DNA from: Trematomus loennbergii
Taxonomy: Eukaryota; Chordata; Actinopteri; Perciformes; Nototheniidae
Assembly (NCBI GenBank): GCA_012861695.1
Contig: JAAOOA010000166.1
Location: 434,001-498,000 of the forward strand
DNA length: 64,000 bases
Direction of reading: 5' to 3'
Shown here piece by piece: positions 12,844 to 24,462 of the stretch. The notes under the pieces are model-generated. The model saw only the letters and a list, made by a program, of their open reading frames with translations. It did no database searches and was not told where the DNA came from. The translations under genes and the position numbers were made by a program. Every line of letters starts with the position of its first letter. Positions within the stretch are counted from its first letter, which is position 1.

Positions 12844-14000
12844 ATAATCTCCCCCTTAAGATTAAATGTGGTTCTCTTTACAAAGAGCACTTTTTTCTCG
12901 TTATGATTTGGTTATTTTTACCCATTTCATTTTTCAATTTTGTGATATTCTCTGTTTGGTTATTATCTGTACCTTATTTTGAGCTTTCCGAACTACTACA
13001 TAATAGGTATTTCATTATGAATAAAAGTAAGAAGAGCAGAAGCCTACATTAATGACCAAAATAAGATGAAAAAATTGACATGAAATTCATTAACAAGTTC
13101 CATGATCAAACTGTGTTGTCTCTTTACATTTATGAGGTGTATTTCCTTTATTTTTTGCCACATATAACAACAAACCCTAAACAGGATAAGTTGCATACAC
13201 CATTATGTTTATATTCAATTTAGTTTGCCTCACATTTAGGAAATTATTTGAGATTCTAATAATCCATTTGGGATCAAATTGAGATTTAACAGTCTAGTGT
13301 TAATGAAAAATATCATTTCATAACTAATTCCAAGCCTTTGTGCTGGTGTATGGTTCTAATTCCTTCACTTACGTGTATGTTTCTCTGATTTTCTACAATT
13401 AATAAAGTGATAATACTTGTCTGATGTTGACAGTCAGTGGGAGTTCTGCTGTTTGAGAGCCTTTGTGACCTTACAGGTTTAGATCTATCTGTCCAACACA
13501 TTTCAGAATGTAAAAATATATGATAATACTCATACTATATCAATATAGTTGTCTTGTGATACATGAGAAAAGCTGTGCTAAATCAAGGTCTCTCACTGTT
13601 GAGTAACAAAGACTGTATTTAGAACACAGCCAGAGCCTGTCCTGAGTGTGTTTGCAGACAGCAGAATTACCTCTGTTTAACAAAAAGGTGTTGACAAATT
13701 TGGATTTGTTTCACATTGAGTCTTTAATCCAACATTTCATTTCACTATATTACAAGTTTTAGTGGGATTATAATGTATTTTAAATCCTTTAAGAGAGAGA
13801 TTACAGAGAAAAGTCGCAGATCTCTACCACTCACGGCAGCAGTTTCAGGAGGTTTAAAGCCTTCCCAATGAAAAAAACACAATATTTAAAGCTTTATTTG
13901 GCTTCTATATGAAGATAAAGTCATCTGCTATCAATTCGATTAACCTTTGAAATTCAACTCGTTCTCTAAATGTGTATTTTTTACAGTTTTAGCTGAAGAG
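12844..14000. other. AT-rich gene-free DNA; distal part is the H1 5' flank
   Basis: No gene recognised at 12844-13600. Bases about 13630-13960 mirror 9180-9500 (inverted H1 duplication). Confidence 0.5.
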
Positions 14001-14001
14001 A

Positions 14002-14085
14002 AAACACAAAGTGGCACAGTTTTTCGGCAGCTCCTGTGTGAGCCACACTGAGTTGAGTCTCTACGGTTCTCATGGTGTGTTTAAG
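14002..14085 (+). promoter_or_regulatory. H1 promoter: AAACACA box and TTTAAG box
   Basis: GAGAAAACACAAAGTGGCAC (AAACACA 14002-14008), the H1-class element, and GTGTTTAAG (TTTAAG 14080-14085), 65 bp before the ATG at 14150. Confidence 0.78.
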
Positions 14086-14149
14086 TTCCTCTCTTCGCTG
14101 GGATTTCTCTATCCGTCTCATCAGACCCAAGAATCCTCCTGACAGCATC

Positions 14150-14749
14150 ATGGCAACAGAAGAAGCTCCCACTGAAGTCGCCGCCGCCCCGGCAAAGGCA
14201 CCAGCAAAGGCACCAGCCAAGTCCCCGAAGAAGAAGGCAGCGAAGCCGGCCAAGAAGGTTGGTCCCGGAGCCGCTGAGCTCATCTTGAAGGCGGTCACCG
14301 CCTCCAAGGACCGTAAAGGGATCTCTTACATCGCTGTGAAGAAGGCGCTGGCCGCTCAGGGCTACGAACACACCTCTCACATTAAACGCGCCGTGAAGAG
14401 GTTACTCGAGAATGGATCACTTGTGCAGGTCAAGGGAATCGGAGCCACCGGCTCCTTCAAGGCAGCCGAGAAGCCCAAGAAGGTAGCGAAGAAGCCCGCA
14501 GCCAAAGCCAAGAAGCCGGCAGCAGCAGCAGCAGCGAAGAAACCCGCCGCTAAGAAGCCAGCCGCCAAGAAGGCAGTAACACCCAAGAAGGCGAAGAAGC
14601 CTGCTACTGCTGCCAAGAAAACCCCCGTGAAGAAGATCACAAAGAGCCCGAAGAAGAAGGTGGTGGCCAAGAAGGCAGCACCCACGAAGGCAGCTACCCC
14701 CAAGAAAGCTGTGAAGAAGGCACCAGCCAGGAAAGCAGCGAAGAAGTAA
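14150..14749 (+). CDS. Linker histone H1 (non-canonical), intact
   Basis: A 199-aa protein, M-A-T-E-E-A-P to K-A-A-K-K. The N-terminal tail (1-40) has A-P-A-K repeats. The globular domain (about 41-105: [26 protein letters not shown] ... [14 protein letters not shown]) is followed by a long Lys/Ala/Pro tail with K-S-P-K-K and T-P-K-K sites (CDK-type). I start at 14150 rather than the upstream in-frame ATG at 14072 because the latter lies in the promoter and leader. The globular domain has 19 residues between the A-L-K-K helix and L-V-x-x-G where canonical H1 has 22, and lacks the G-G-Y-D-V-E-K-N-N-S-R motif. It diverges from the 8/40-kb H1 type in that loop ([10 protein letters not shown] versus [10 protein letters not shown]). 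Confidence 0.95.
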   Translation: MATEEAPTEVAAAPAKAPAKAPAKSPKKKAAKPAKKVGPGAAELILKAVTASKDRKGISYIAVKKALAAQGYEHTSHIKRAVKRLLENGSLVQVKGIGATGSFKAAEKPKKVAKKPAAKAKKPAAAAAAKKPAAKKPAAKKAVTPKKAKKPATAAKKTPVKKITKSPKKKVVAKKAAPTKAATPKKAVKKAPARKAAKK

Positions 14750-14775
14750 ACAGATAATCTACTTCCTCTACAAAA

Positions 14776-14791
14776 GGCTCTTTTAAGAGCC
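14776..14791 (+). promoter_or_regulatory. Histone mRNA 3' stem-loop (H1, 14 kb)
   Basis: GGCTCTTTTAAGAGCC then ACCCACATACACC, 26 nt after the stop. CAAAAGAGCA about 9 nt later is a candidate U7 downstream element. Confidence 0.95.
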
Positions 14792-15594
14792 ACCCACATA
14801 CACCAAAAGAGCACTTCTCCTGTTTTAATATTACATTTGTTTACATCTGCTACATATTTATTTGCAAAACCAGAAGACATTGTGTTTATTTATTATTATT
14901 ATATGCAATAAGTTAACTTAGTTAATTAGTAGATGACTTCAATCAATACGACATGTATTAACATTGTAACATTGAATGCTATATCATTAATGCTGTCAAT
15001 CGTTTTACATTGTTTTTAGAACACATTTTATTATTTTGCTATTTTAGTAGACATCTGCTCCACAGAAGGCTCTCACAAAAGTCACTCACAAAATACATAT
15101 TTTCCCAAACACTTGATTGTGTATAAACCCTATATGTTGTATAGGCCTATATAACTTCATATAAATGTACATAGTAGCCTACATCATTTTACATTTTATT
15201 TTAATATGTGTGGATCGAAAATGATTTAATGCTTCATATCATTGTGACTTTATATTATTACACATTAATGCACTTTTACTTGAGGAGATCAGATTAGCTC
15301 CTGATTTTGATAATTAATGTTATGTTTAATAATTACATTTGATTGGGTATACTTTAATGGCCACAAATTGTACATTAGTTTTGTCACATCAGCATGCCAA
15401 ACTATCTTATAGTGTGCTTCACTTTGAAAAGTACACTTTATTTGATAATATTTCTCTAAGAATACACTATATTGTATATGTGTATAGATCTATTTCATAG
15501 TATTTGATATTCGATTATTTAATGTGAGGTCTATTGTACTTGACACAGTGAATGGACTAACGCTTCTCTGATTGGTCGATGAGATGAAGTGGGT
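14792..15594. other. H1 3' flank, AT-rich, gene-free
   Basis: Partly an inverted copy of the 3' flank at 7.3-8.3 kb. No gene recognised. Confidence 0.55.
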
Positions 15595-15610
15595 GGCTCT
15601 TAAAAGAGCC
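15595..15610 (-). promoter_or_regulatory. Histone mRNA 3' stem-loop (split H2B)
   Basis: GGCTCTTAAAAGAGCC, 27 nt beyond the H2B stop at 15638. Intact although the gene is split. Confidence 0.93.
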
Positions 15611-15637
15611 GTTGGTTTGTAGCAGTAGCGGCGCAGT

Positions 15638-16753
<1,116 letters not shown>

Positions 16754-16810
16754 GATCGACGGTTGAAGGTTGACAAAGTTGAAATAATTCACAGAGACAC
16801 AGCGTGGTCT

Positions 16811-16833
16811 ATTTATATTCATCCGATGCAAAT
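16811..16833 (-). promoter_or_regulatory. H2B promoter: octamer and TATA (split H2B)
   Basis: ATGCAAAT at 16826-16833 is ATTTGCAT on the gene strand, the H2B-specific octamer (POU-factor site). AATATAAAT at about 16819-16811 is the TATA box. Confidence 0.78.
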
Positions 16834-18518
16834 GTTTCTGTGCTGTTGCTCGCACGGGATTATTTGGGTACTGAGCATGTGCTAAACAAATCACCCGTTG
16901 AGCATAGTTTTTGAGAATAGAAGAGAAACATTGTTTTTAATTGAAATCTAAATAATGAAATAAACCAAAAAATACTTGATACATTACAGTATATTGTTAG
17001 TTCAGATTAAGATCAAATATAAAACGGTTGAAGAACTTTGTCTATTTTAAAAACTGAAAATGATAACCTTAATCAAGAAATATGATATCATACATAAACA
17101 ATCAGATACTATATTACCCAAAGCAATCTAGTGCAAGCCATTCAAACTGGTCCAAAAAGAAAGCATTTCATATATTTCTAGAGATTACATGAAGGCTGTC
17201 CTGATGCCTTTATAAAAAACCTGTAAATGTCTGAATTGAATCGAGTGTGTGCATTAATGAAAAGTTTTTTAAGTAAAGGGCTTTCTTGTATTTATTTATG
17301 TGATCGATGTATTAAGCTAATGATTCCATGTGGAGAGAAGGGCTTTAAACGTAATAAATAGAATAGGGAAAAGGTACACATTAGATAGTATATACCCATA
17401 GACATTTCCAAAACCTAATGTAAATATTGAAATAACAGAAAAGAGGTGAGAGTGGACAGCAATGCTAACAATATTTTAGACATTTGTTTTTGGATATCTG
17501 AAGTATAAGCACTAACAGAGCATGTTATAATGACAACTTGGCAGGATATCTTGAATAACTGAGTGTAGAGATAATAACATAATTTAAATCTGTCAATGTC
17601 AATAATATAGGTGAATGTAGAATGTTGTAGATCAGGACTCAATGAAACATCATATTACATCACATAAAATGTGAGACTTAAAGAATGTGGGAAACATAAT
17701 TAGTTGATAATGTATGGATATGATGTAGAAGATTCAGTGTAAAAATAGAAAGAATGAACGAAAGGGTAGTGAGAAGAGCTGTCTTTTACTATTATTGGTG
17801 GACATCAGCTTGTTGGAGCTGGTTGGTGTAGTTTTTTGATGAAATGCTTGTAATTAATTTCCTCCACAGGTATGAGTGGAAGTTCACAGGCCCATTATTG
17901 AGTTAGGTGTTCATCCTCAAATTCAGGGAAGATAATACAGACCTAGTTCTTTCCATGACATGTTTAGCCTTAAAAGCATACATTTGGTGCCTAAAACACC
18001 ATTATCATTATATGTAAATCAGTCCTGTTATCTAAACTGATAATGTGTGATATCTGACAAGTTATCTGTTCATGACATGTTTATTTAGATTTGTTATATT
18101 TACAAGATTATAGAATTAAAATAAAGAACAAATAACTGAAGTGTTCAAAATTATTTTTCTAACACAGGTATTGTGTGATATACTGGATAGTCACAGAGGA
18201 TTTTAAACATTTAAAATGTGTAGTTACAAATCATCCAGACGACCTTTTCTTTAAATCTCAGGAATCATTAGATACATAACTGAAATAGCTTCAAAACCAC
18301 ATTGATTACTGTGGACAATACCCAGTGGCTGACTTGTGACATTGTGGTATTTAGAACAGAATTAATTTGTACATCTTGGATGTCGGATTAACAACATTGT
18401 TTGAATATCAAGAATCCTAGCAAGAGTTCTGTTGATGGAATTTAAGTTTGATATAATATTAATTGACTGAAAAATGTGTGATATTGTTGAAAGGAACAAG
18501 AGTCTTTAGTAATTGGGT
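16834..18518. repeat. H4 3' flank; inverted duplicate of 32.17-33.77 kb
   Basis: From about 17009 to the H4 stem-loop this is an inverted near-copy of 32173-33770, with scattered substitutions and one 70-odd-base insertion in the other copy at about 32620. No gene on either strand in either copy. 16834-17008 is unassigned. Confidence 0.8.
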
Positions 18519-18534
18519 GGCTCTTAAAAGAGCC
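18519..18534 (-). promoter_or_regulatory. Histone mRNA 3' stem-loop (H4, 18.5 kb)
   Basis: GGCTCTTAAAAGAGCC, 33 nt beyond the H4 stop. On the transcript it is followed by ACCCA and a purine-rich AAAGACTC tract. Confidence 0.95.
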
Positions 18535-18567
18535 GTTGTTTTTCCAGGTATATCAGGGTGTAGATGT

Positions 18568-18891
<324 letters not shown>

Positions 18892-18940
18892 CTATGTCGG
18901 CTCGTACAGAACGAATGGATGGAAGCAGCATGACCGGCAG

Positions 18941-18963
18941 TATTTAAATATTCACTGCGGACC
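18941..18963 (-). promoter_or_regulatory. H4 promoter: GGTCCG and TATTTAAATA
   Basis: On the gene strand GGTCCG (18963-18958), the H4 subtype element, is followed by TATTTAAATA (18950-18941), 62 bp before the ATG. The same arrangement precedes the 31.8-kb H4. Confidence 0.75.
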
Positions 18964-19449
18964 TAAAAGAAGACGGAGAGCGGGGAAGCTGCTAGGCGGG
19001 GCCAACGCTGCAGCTCCACATGATCTTTCAAAACATTTTGTCTTCCTTCTAATATTGTTTATATAATTCAGTCAGGCTTCCTTATTATATGACAGATTAC
19101 AAATAATAAACATTAATGCATTTTTTTTTAATTTACATTTGTCCTAGAAAAGCATGAGAAAAATGTAAACCTAGTTTTTATTAGTGTATTTTTTTAACAT
19201 AAATTACATTTTTATCACAAAAAACAATGGACACTTCCATTGTTAAATTTGATCTAGCAAAGAGTATTTTCAAAAACTAATCATACATTTCATTTATATT
19301 GTTGGGGAATGAGTTAAAGACAATATATATATGGAATTGTGCATGTTGAATTTAGTTCTGTATTTGTTTTAAACCCTGAAATATGTCCCGGGTCAATTTG
19401 ACCCGAACATTACCAGAGGGTGCGAAATGTGAACATAACACAAGGGTTA
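18964..19449. other. H4 5' flank and short palindromic repeat
   Basis: 18964-19070 is the H4 5' flank, shared with 50.7-50.85 kb. 19370-19449 contains CGGGTCAATTTGACCCG and ends CATAACACAAGGGTTAA, a short repeat common in fish genomes. No gene. Confidence 0.5.
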
Positions 19450-19890
19450 AATGAAATGGACTTCCAAATATATATATTTGTTTTTAAATAAATGAATACA
19501 AATATGGTGGATATATATATAAAAAAACCTATCACTTATTGAAAGCACCCAAGTTGTTTCTTCTGCATCCCTTGTATGCAGATATAGAAGACCAGATGCA
19601 CCGTGGTAATACATCAAACAATAATTAACAGTTGTAACATAACAAAACATATCGGAACCGAGCTAAGGAGAAGAAAAAGCCTGGACAAGTCACAGACTAC
19701 CATGGAGCATACTGAGTCTGTGATTGAACAAAGGCTGATCGGACAATTCCCTTTCTGCCGTTTGAAACACTGTTCTTTTGTGTTTAAGTATGTGTCGTGT
19801 GTACATGTTATGTAGTGGTTTGTGTATGTCTATTGACAAATAATTTAAAAGACAGTTTTCAAAATTAAAATCTTCCAATTGAAGTGGTGT
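19450..19890 (+). mobile_element. Tx1/L1-like LINE 3' end (C-terminus and 3' UTR)
   Basis: Contains GAGCTAAGGAGAAGAAAAAG, then CCATGGAGCATACTGAGTCT; the same 3' region occurs at 53590-54010, 59150-59388 and, inverted, 61250-61474. Degenerate, and duplicated with the adjacent H2B at 53.6-55.0 kb. Confidence 0.7.
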
Positions 19891-20315
19891 ATAAAAGGTT
19901 GCCTAGAGTTGTCTGGCATGACACCCAAAAAAAGTAATTGATAATCTTTCCAGGGTCAATGATGAAAGCTTACCCTGATGCTGATATTAAATAGTAAAAT
20001 AACCACGTGTTGTGTCCTGTTGTAGCCAGGGTGCTGTTGGACAGATATATTGCATTGAGATGAAAAATAAAGTGGAAGTAAAGCACGGCATGTCTCTACG
20101 GCTATTCATTTGTACTTACACTGCGAGAGAGAAAAAACAGTCTTTAAATGATGCACAAGTTGTGTTTTGCCTGAGCCATTGTGGAAACAAGGCCTCTTTG
20201 AACAGTTTACGTATCAAATATGTATTTGAAGTGATTTACATATCATGTATGCGAATCATTTATCGTGCATGACACTCAATCAAAACAGAGGAACACATCT
20301 ATAGACGTAGTGGGT
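19891..20315. other. H2B 3' flank (duplicated at 54.0-54.4 kb)
   Basis: Near-identical to 54030-54440; no gene recognised. Confidence 0.6.
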
Positions 20316-20331
20316 GGCTCTTAAAAGAGCC
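20316..20331 (-). promoter_or_regulatory. Histone mRNA 3' stem-loop (H2B, 20 kb)
   Basis: GGCTCTTAAAAGAGCC, 30 nt beyond the H2B stop; ACCCACTACG follows on the transcript. Confidence 0.95.
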
Positions 20332-20361
20332 TTTGTGTTGTTGGTATATCAGCAGCAGAGT

Positions 20362-20742
20362 TTACTTGGAGCTGGTATACTTGGTCACGGCCTTGGTGCC
20401 CTCAGACACGGCGTGTTTAGCCAGCTCTCCGGGCAGCAGCAGGCGGACAGCGGTCTGGATCTCCCTGGAGGTGATGGTGCGGCGCTTGTTGTAGTGAGCC
20501 AGGCGAGAGGCCTCACCGGCGATGCGCTCAAAGATGTCGCTCACGAAGCAGTTCATGATACCCATGGCCTTGGAGGAGATACCGGTGTCGGGGTGGACCT
20601 GCTTCATCACCTTGTAGACGTAGATGGCGTAGCTCTCCTTCCTGGACTTTCTCCTCTTCTTTCCAGTCTTGCTGACGGTCTTAGCGACGGCTTTCTTTGA
20701 GCCTTTCTTGGCCGCTTTAACGGGGGGTGCGTCGGCAGGCAT
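20362..20742 (-). CDS. Histone H2B, intact
   Basis: 126 aa, [13 protein letters not shown] ... Y-T-S-S-K. The basic N-tail (1-35), histone fold and alpha-C helix are complete, and the [10 protein letters not shown] end keeps the ubiquitinated lysine. Two features recur in the H2B copies of this cluster: M-N-C-F-V-S-D-I-F (Cys65, Ser68, where most vertebrate H2B have Ser/Asn) and N-K-R-R-T-I-T-S (Arg88 in place of Ser) in the loop that touches DNA. This copy appears to be the undamaged version of the 54.5-kb gene, with which it shares over 1 kb of flanking DNA. Confidence 0.97.
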   Translation of the reverse strand: MPADAPPVKAAKKGSKKAVAKTVSKTGKKRRKSRKESYAIYVYKVMKQVHPDTGISSKAMGIMNCFVSDIFERIAGEASRLAHYNKRRTITSREIQTAVRLLLPGELAKHAVSEGTKAVTKYTSSK

Positions 20743-20794
20743 GATTAGAGAGTGAGGTTGGTCAGACTCGGTGCCACACAGACACAGCGCGGTC

Positions 20795-20846
20795 TATTTA
20801 TATCCCCTCGATGCAAATATCTGTGCTATTGCTCGCACGGGATTGG
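20795..20846 (-). promoter_or_regulatory. H2B promoter: CCAAT, octamer, TATA
   Basis: On the gene strand: CCAAT (20846-20842), ATTTGCAT octamer (20818-20811), ATATAAATA (20803-20795), then ATG at 20742. Conserved between the 20-kb, 44-kb and 54-kb H2B genes, including GTGCGAGCAA between CCAAT and the octamer. Confidence 0.82.
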
Positions 20847-20869
20847 TTATCGTCTGCGCATGACTGAGC

Positions 20870-22090
20870 CCTACGATGTACTTTGATCTGCACCCCCCCC
20901 TTTTATGTCTTATCCCTGTAGTTTGGTAGCCGCTGGAATGAGCATGTTAAACACTCTGTCTTTGTCTGATTGAATCAAGGGATCTTATTTAGCTGTGATG
21001 TAACACAACCAAGGGTCCTTCTATAATTGAATTAATGATATATATATATAAATATATATATTTAGTAAAATAGCTATTCACATTTATATTCATATGTTTA
21101 AATGTTGTTATAAAATCAACAACAACATATTTATTATGTAAGGTATTTTATGTGTTTTTTCATTTAAATTATTCTAGTGGGCTGTATTTCCACCTCAAGT
21201 AGCACCTCTCCTCAGTGCATTATTTACATTTCTAATTAGAGCTGAAGTGTCTTTTTTATAATTCAAACTTGTTCATCATTTTAATTGAGCACATGCATTT
21301 ATTCAGACGTGCTTGATTTTTGGACTGAGCTGTGAAAACACTTAGTAAAAATAAGCTTAAACGCCTTTTCAGCGTTTTTGATGCTGAGCATTATTTTTGC
21401 TCCAATCAAGTAAAACAAATTATGACTCTTCTCTCCTGATTTACCTTTTTAAAATATATTTAATTTAAAGACATTTAAATGTAAACTTCCATATTTAAAT
21501 AAAGTTAATAATGCAACACTGTTGCAGTGCTTTGTGATTAAGTAAAGTGACAAGCTTTTATGGAAATGTCTTCAGTCATTACTGTAAATTTTTTTGGTAA
21601 CAATCTTTTATTATTCCCATTTTCATCACTCATATATTGTCAAAGATAAGACACAAATGAGTGAACTCCAACCCTTTAGCACTGCATTAAATGCATTTAT
21701 GAAGGTTAATTAATGTTCTTTGGTTCATGTGGTAATATATAGAACAGCGAGAGATTTAAAAATTATATATGAAAGCACGTTGAGCATCGGGAAAAAGGGC
21801 TATATAAATGACAGGTATTATTATTATATAGCTAATGTATCAAATGTCTATGTCCCAGCAGAGTGGCTCTACAAGACAGTTCAAACATCAGAATAATGCG
21901 CATGGTAGCCTACCATATGTGTGGGAATTAAATGTGCAGTAGATATGTGTTCCTTCAGTTGGCCATCATAACAAGGTGAATGATTGATGAACAGTGGGAT
22001 ATTTCTAATAATGGAAGGATAATTCCCCATGAAACCTTTATAAAACTATAAATAATAAAAGGAAGGCGATCTTTAGTTAGAGGTGAGTGT
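20870..22090. repeat. H2A 3' flank; inverted duplicate of 60.5-61.2 kb
   Basis: From a C-run at about 20889 to the H2A stem-loop this is an inverted, partly shortened copy of 60466-61218. The H2B duplication (53.6-55.0 kb) ends within a few bases of this C-run, so 20885-20895 is a junction between two duplicated segments. No gene. Confidence 0.75.
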
Positions 22091-22106
22091 GGCTCTTAAA
22101 AGAGCC
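22091..22106 (-). promoter_or_regulatory. Histone mRNA 3' stem-loop (H2A, 22 kb)
   Basis: GGCTCTTAAAAGAGCC, 30 nt beyond the H2A stop. Confidence 0.95.
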
Positions 22107-22136
22107 GTTGGTTTTTGAGAGGATGGTTCCTGTGGT

Positions 22137-22722
<586 letters not shown>

Positions 22723-22767
22723 TAGAAGTCGAAGGACTGAAGCTGCGTCACCATTTCACAGTCATTA

Positions 22768-23994
22768 GGCTTGTTTGAGACGAGCTGCGGCTCGCCTCGA
22801 AAGTAGACGAGAATAGCCGATTGCAGCCGGGGGAGGTCTCAAAAAGCTCGCCTGAAGTCGGACAGCTCGGAGTCGGCTTCTTCTTCTTCTTCTCTCGGTT
22901 TTTTGGCGGATTTCAAACAACTTTAAGGTGCATACTGCCACCTCCGGAGTCGGCTTGACTCGGTTTGCATTTATAAATGCACACGGCATCAATTGCACGT
23001 CTGTCCGTCCTGGGAGAGGGATCCCTCCTCTGTTGCTCTCCCTGAGGTTTCTCCATTTCCCCTTTAAACTGTGGGTTTTTCTCTGGAAGTTTTTCCTTGT
23101 ATGATGTGAAACGTAAGGACAGAGGGTGTCGTATTGTCATACTGATATTCTGTACAAACTGTGAAGTCCACTGAGACAAATGTAACATTTGTGATATTGG
23201 GCTATATAAATAAACATTGATTGATTGATTGATAAAGAATGGACAAATGTGTTTAATCGTTAATGTCAGATATGTACTAAGTAAATACATTTGTTCCTGC
23301 TCAAGATTAGATTCAACTTTATTGTTATTGCACAGATTACAGGTACTGAGACAACGAAATGCAGTTTAGCTTCTAACCAGGAGTGCATAAAGCAGTAAAG
23401 TGAAAAGTAATGTACACAATCTACAGAATAAAATATAGAATGAATTGAATGATGAATAAACAGTGAGGGGTATGAATACACTATATACACAGTAGCCTAG
23501 CCTAGTATGAACAGTGTGTTGTATGAATATGCTAAGATATATAAAGTATGACAACGGTAAGCAGTGCAAGTATAGTATACAAATATATAGATATTAATTT
23601 AATGATGATAAACATTGTGGAACAATGATGAAAAATGTGAATGGAAGTGGCAACGTAAAACTGACAAAAACAACAACACACTTTTGCCGAGCCAATGGAG
23701 AGTTTCATCTCCAGCACGGGGTAAAACCCACCAATGAGCGCTCAGCTCGAGATACCAGCGAGTCGTTTCCCATCAAGCATTTCGCTTCCGCAGCCCGTGG
23801 AGAGAAACTGCGCCGCCTCGCCGCGCCTCGCTCTCAAGTCTGCGGGAGTCTTTGTCCCGCGAGATTTCAACGTCTCATGTAGGCGAGCCTCCAGAGCAAG
23901 TCGGACAAAATGACTAACCATCATGCAACGCACTAGCAAGACGTTGATCGCAATTGCGCAGGTCTGTGCAGGTCTCGCTTGTCTCAAACAAGCC
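22768..23994. mobile_element. 1.23-kb MITE, copy 1, TA target duplication
   Basis: Ends GGCTTGTTTGAGACGAGC and GCTTGTCTCAAACAAGCC are inverted, with TA outside both (22766-22767, 23995-23996). Interior is non-coding and composite. It contains a retroposon tail at about 23040-23230 (TTTCTCCATTTCCCCTTTAA ... ATAAACATTGATTGATTGATT) and another at about 23300-23500 (AAATGCAGTTTAGCTTCTAA). Copy 2, inverted, is at 30420-31667. It sits in the 5' flank of the 22.1-kb H2A. Confidence 0.88.
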
Positions 23995-24284
23995 TAATGC
24001 TTTATAGAGTGGCGAAGTCACGCCCACCTACTTCCGGGTAATGGGACCTTATTTCGGAAAAATTATGCATTGAAGTCAATGGGGAGAGAAAACGCATCTT
24101 TCGATCCCGTTTGAATTGTGCCATGAATTACACATATGATGTTTGTCAATCTTAAAAAATAATTTCCATGTAAAAAAAGTCACAGTTTGTCTTAAAACTG
24201 TTGAAATATAAGACTTTGAAAAATACGCAACTAGAAAGACTACAAATCCCAGAGTCGCGTAAGTGATCCACAATAGCTAAGATC

Positions 24285-24319
24285 AGCGCCATATAGATAG
24301 ATTCTATCTATATGGCGCT
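24285..24319. repeat. Perfect 16-bp inverted repeat with 3-nt spacer
   Basis: AGCGCCATATAGATAG, spacer ATT, then its exact reverse complement. It could extrude or fold into a hairpin. It lies just before the THAP-like start. Confidence 0.9.
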
Positions 24320-24345
24320 GGCTAAGATAAGATAACTTTAACAAG

Positions 24346-24462
24346 ATGCCTGTGTGCTTAGTACCAGGTTGTTATCATACCAGCAATGGGTCTTGCTCAT
24401 TATTTCGCTTCCCGTCTGATGAAAGGACTAGGAGTGTCTGGATCAAGCTAGCTAGTAGCTAG
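24346..24462 (+). pseudogene. THAP-type zinc-finger N-terminal exon/remnant (38 codons)
   Basis: ATG at 24346 opens M-P-V-C-L-V-P-G-C-Y-H-T-S-N-G, then R-F-P-S-D-E-R-T-R-S-V-W-I-K, and a stop at 24462. This is the start of a THAP domain: the first two zinc-binding Cys (C-x4-C), the F-R-F-P-x-D block and the invariant Trp. The third Cys and the His, plus the A-V-P-T-I-F end, are missing. A splice donor may lie near the stop, or the copy may be truncated. THAP domains are the DNA-binding part of P-element-like transposases and of host genes captured from them. Its place inside an inverted-repeat element favours a transposon origin. Confidence 0.6.

Noticed and set aside
12744..13052. 102-codon Phe/Leu-rich frame as a membrane protein
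   Set aside because: Lies over the LINE 3' UTR and AT-rich spacer; hydrophobic bias follows from T-rich DNA.
14377..14880. Long antisense frames over H1 (also at 8.4-9.0 and 40.0-40.8 kb) with A-G-F-L-A or L-L-G repeats
   Set aside because: Mirror frames of Lys/Ala-rich H1 codons; no independent start context or family match.
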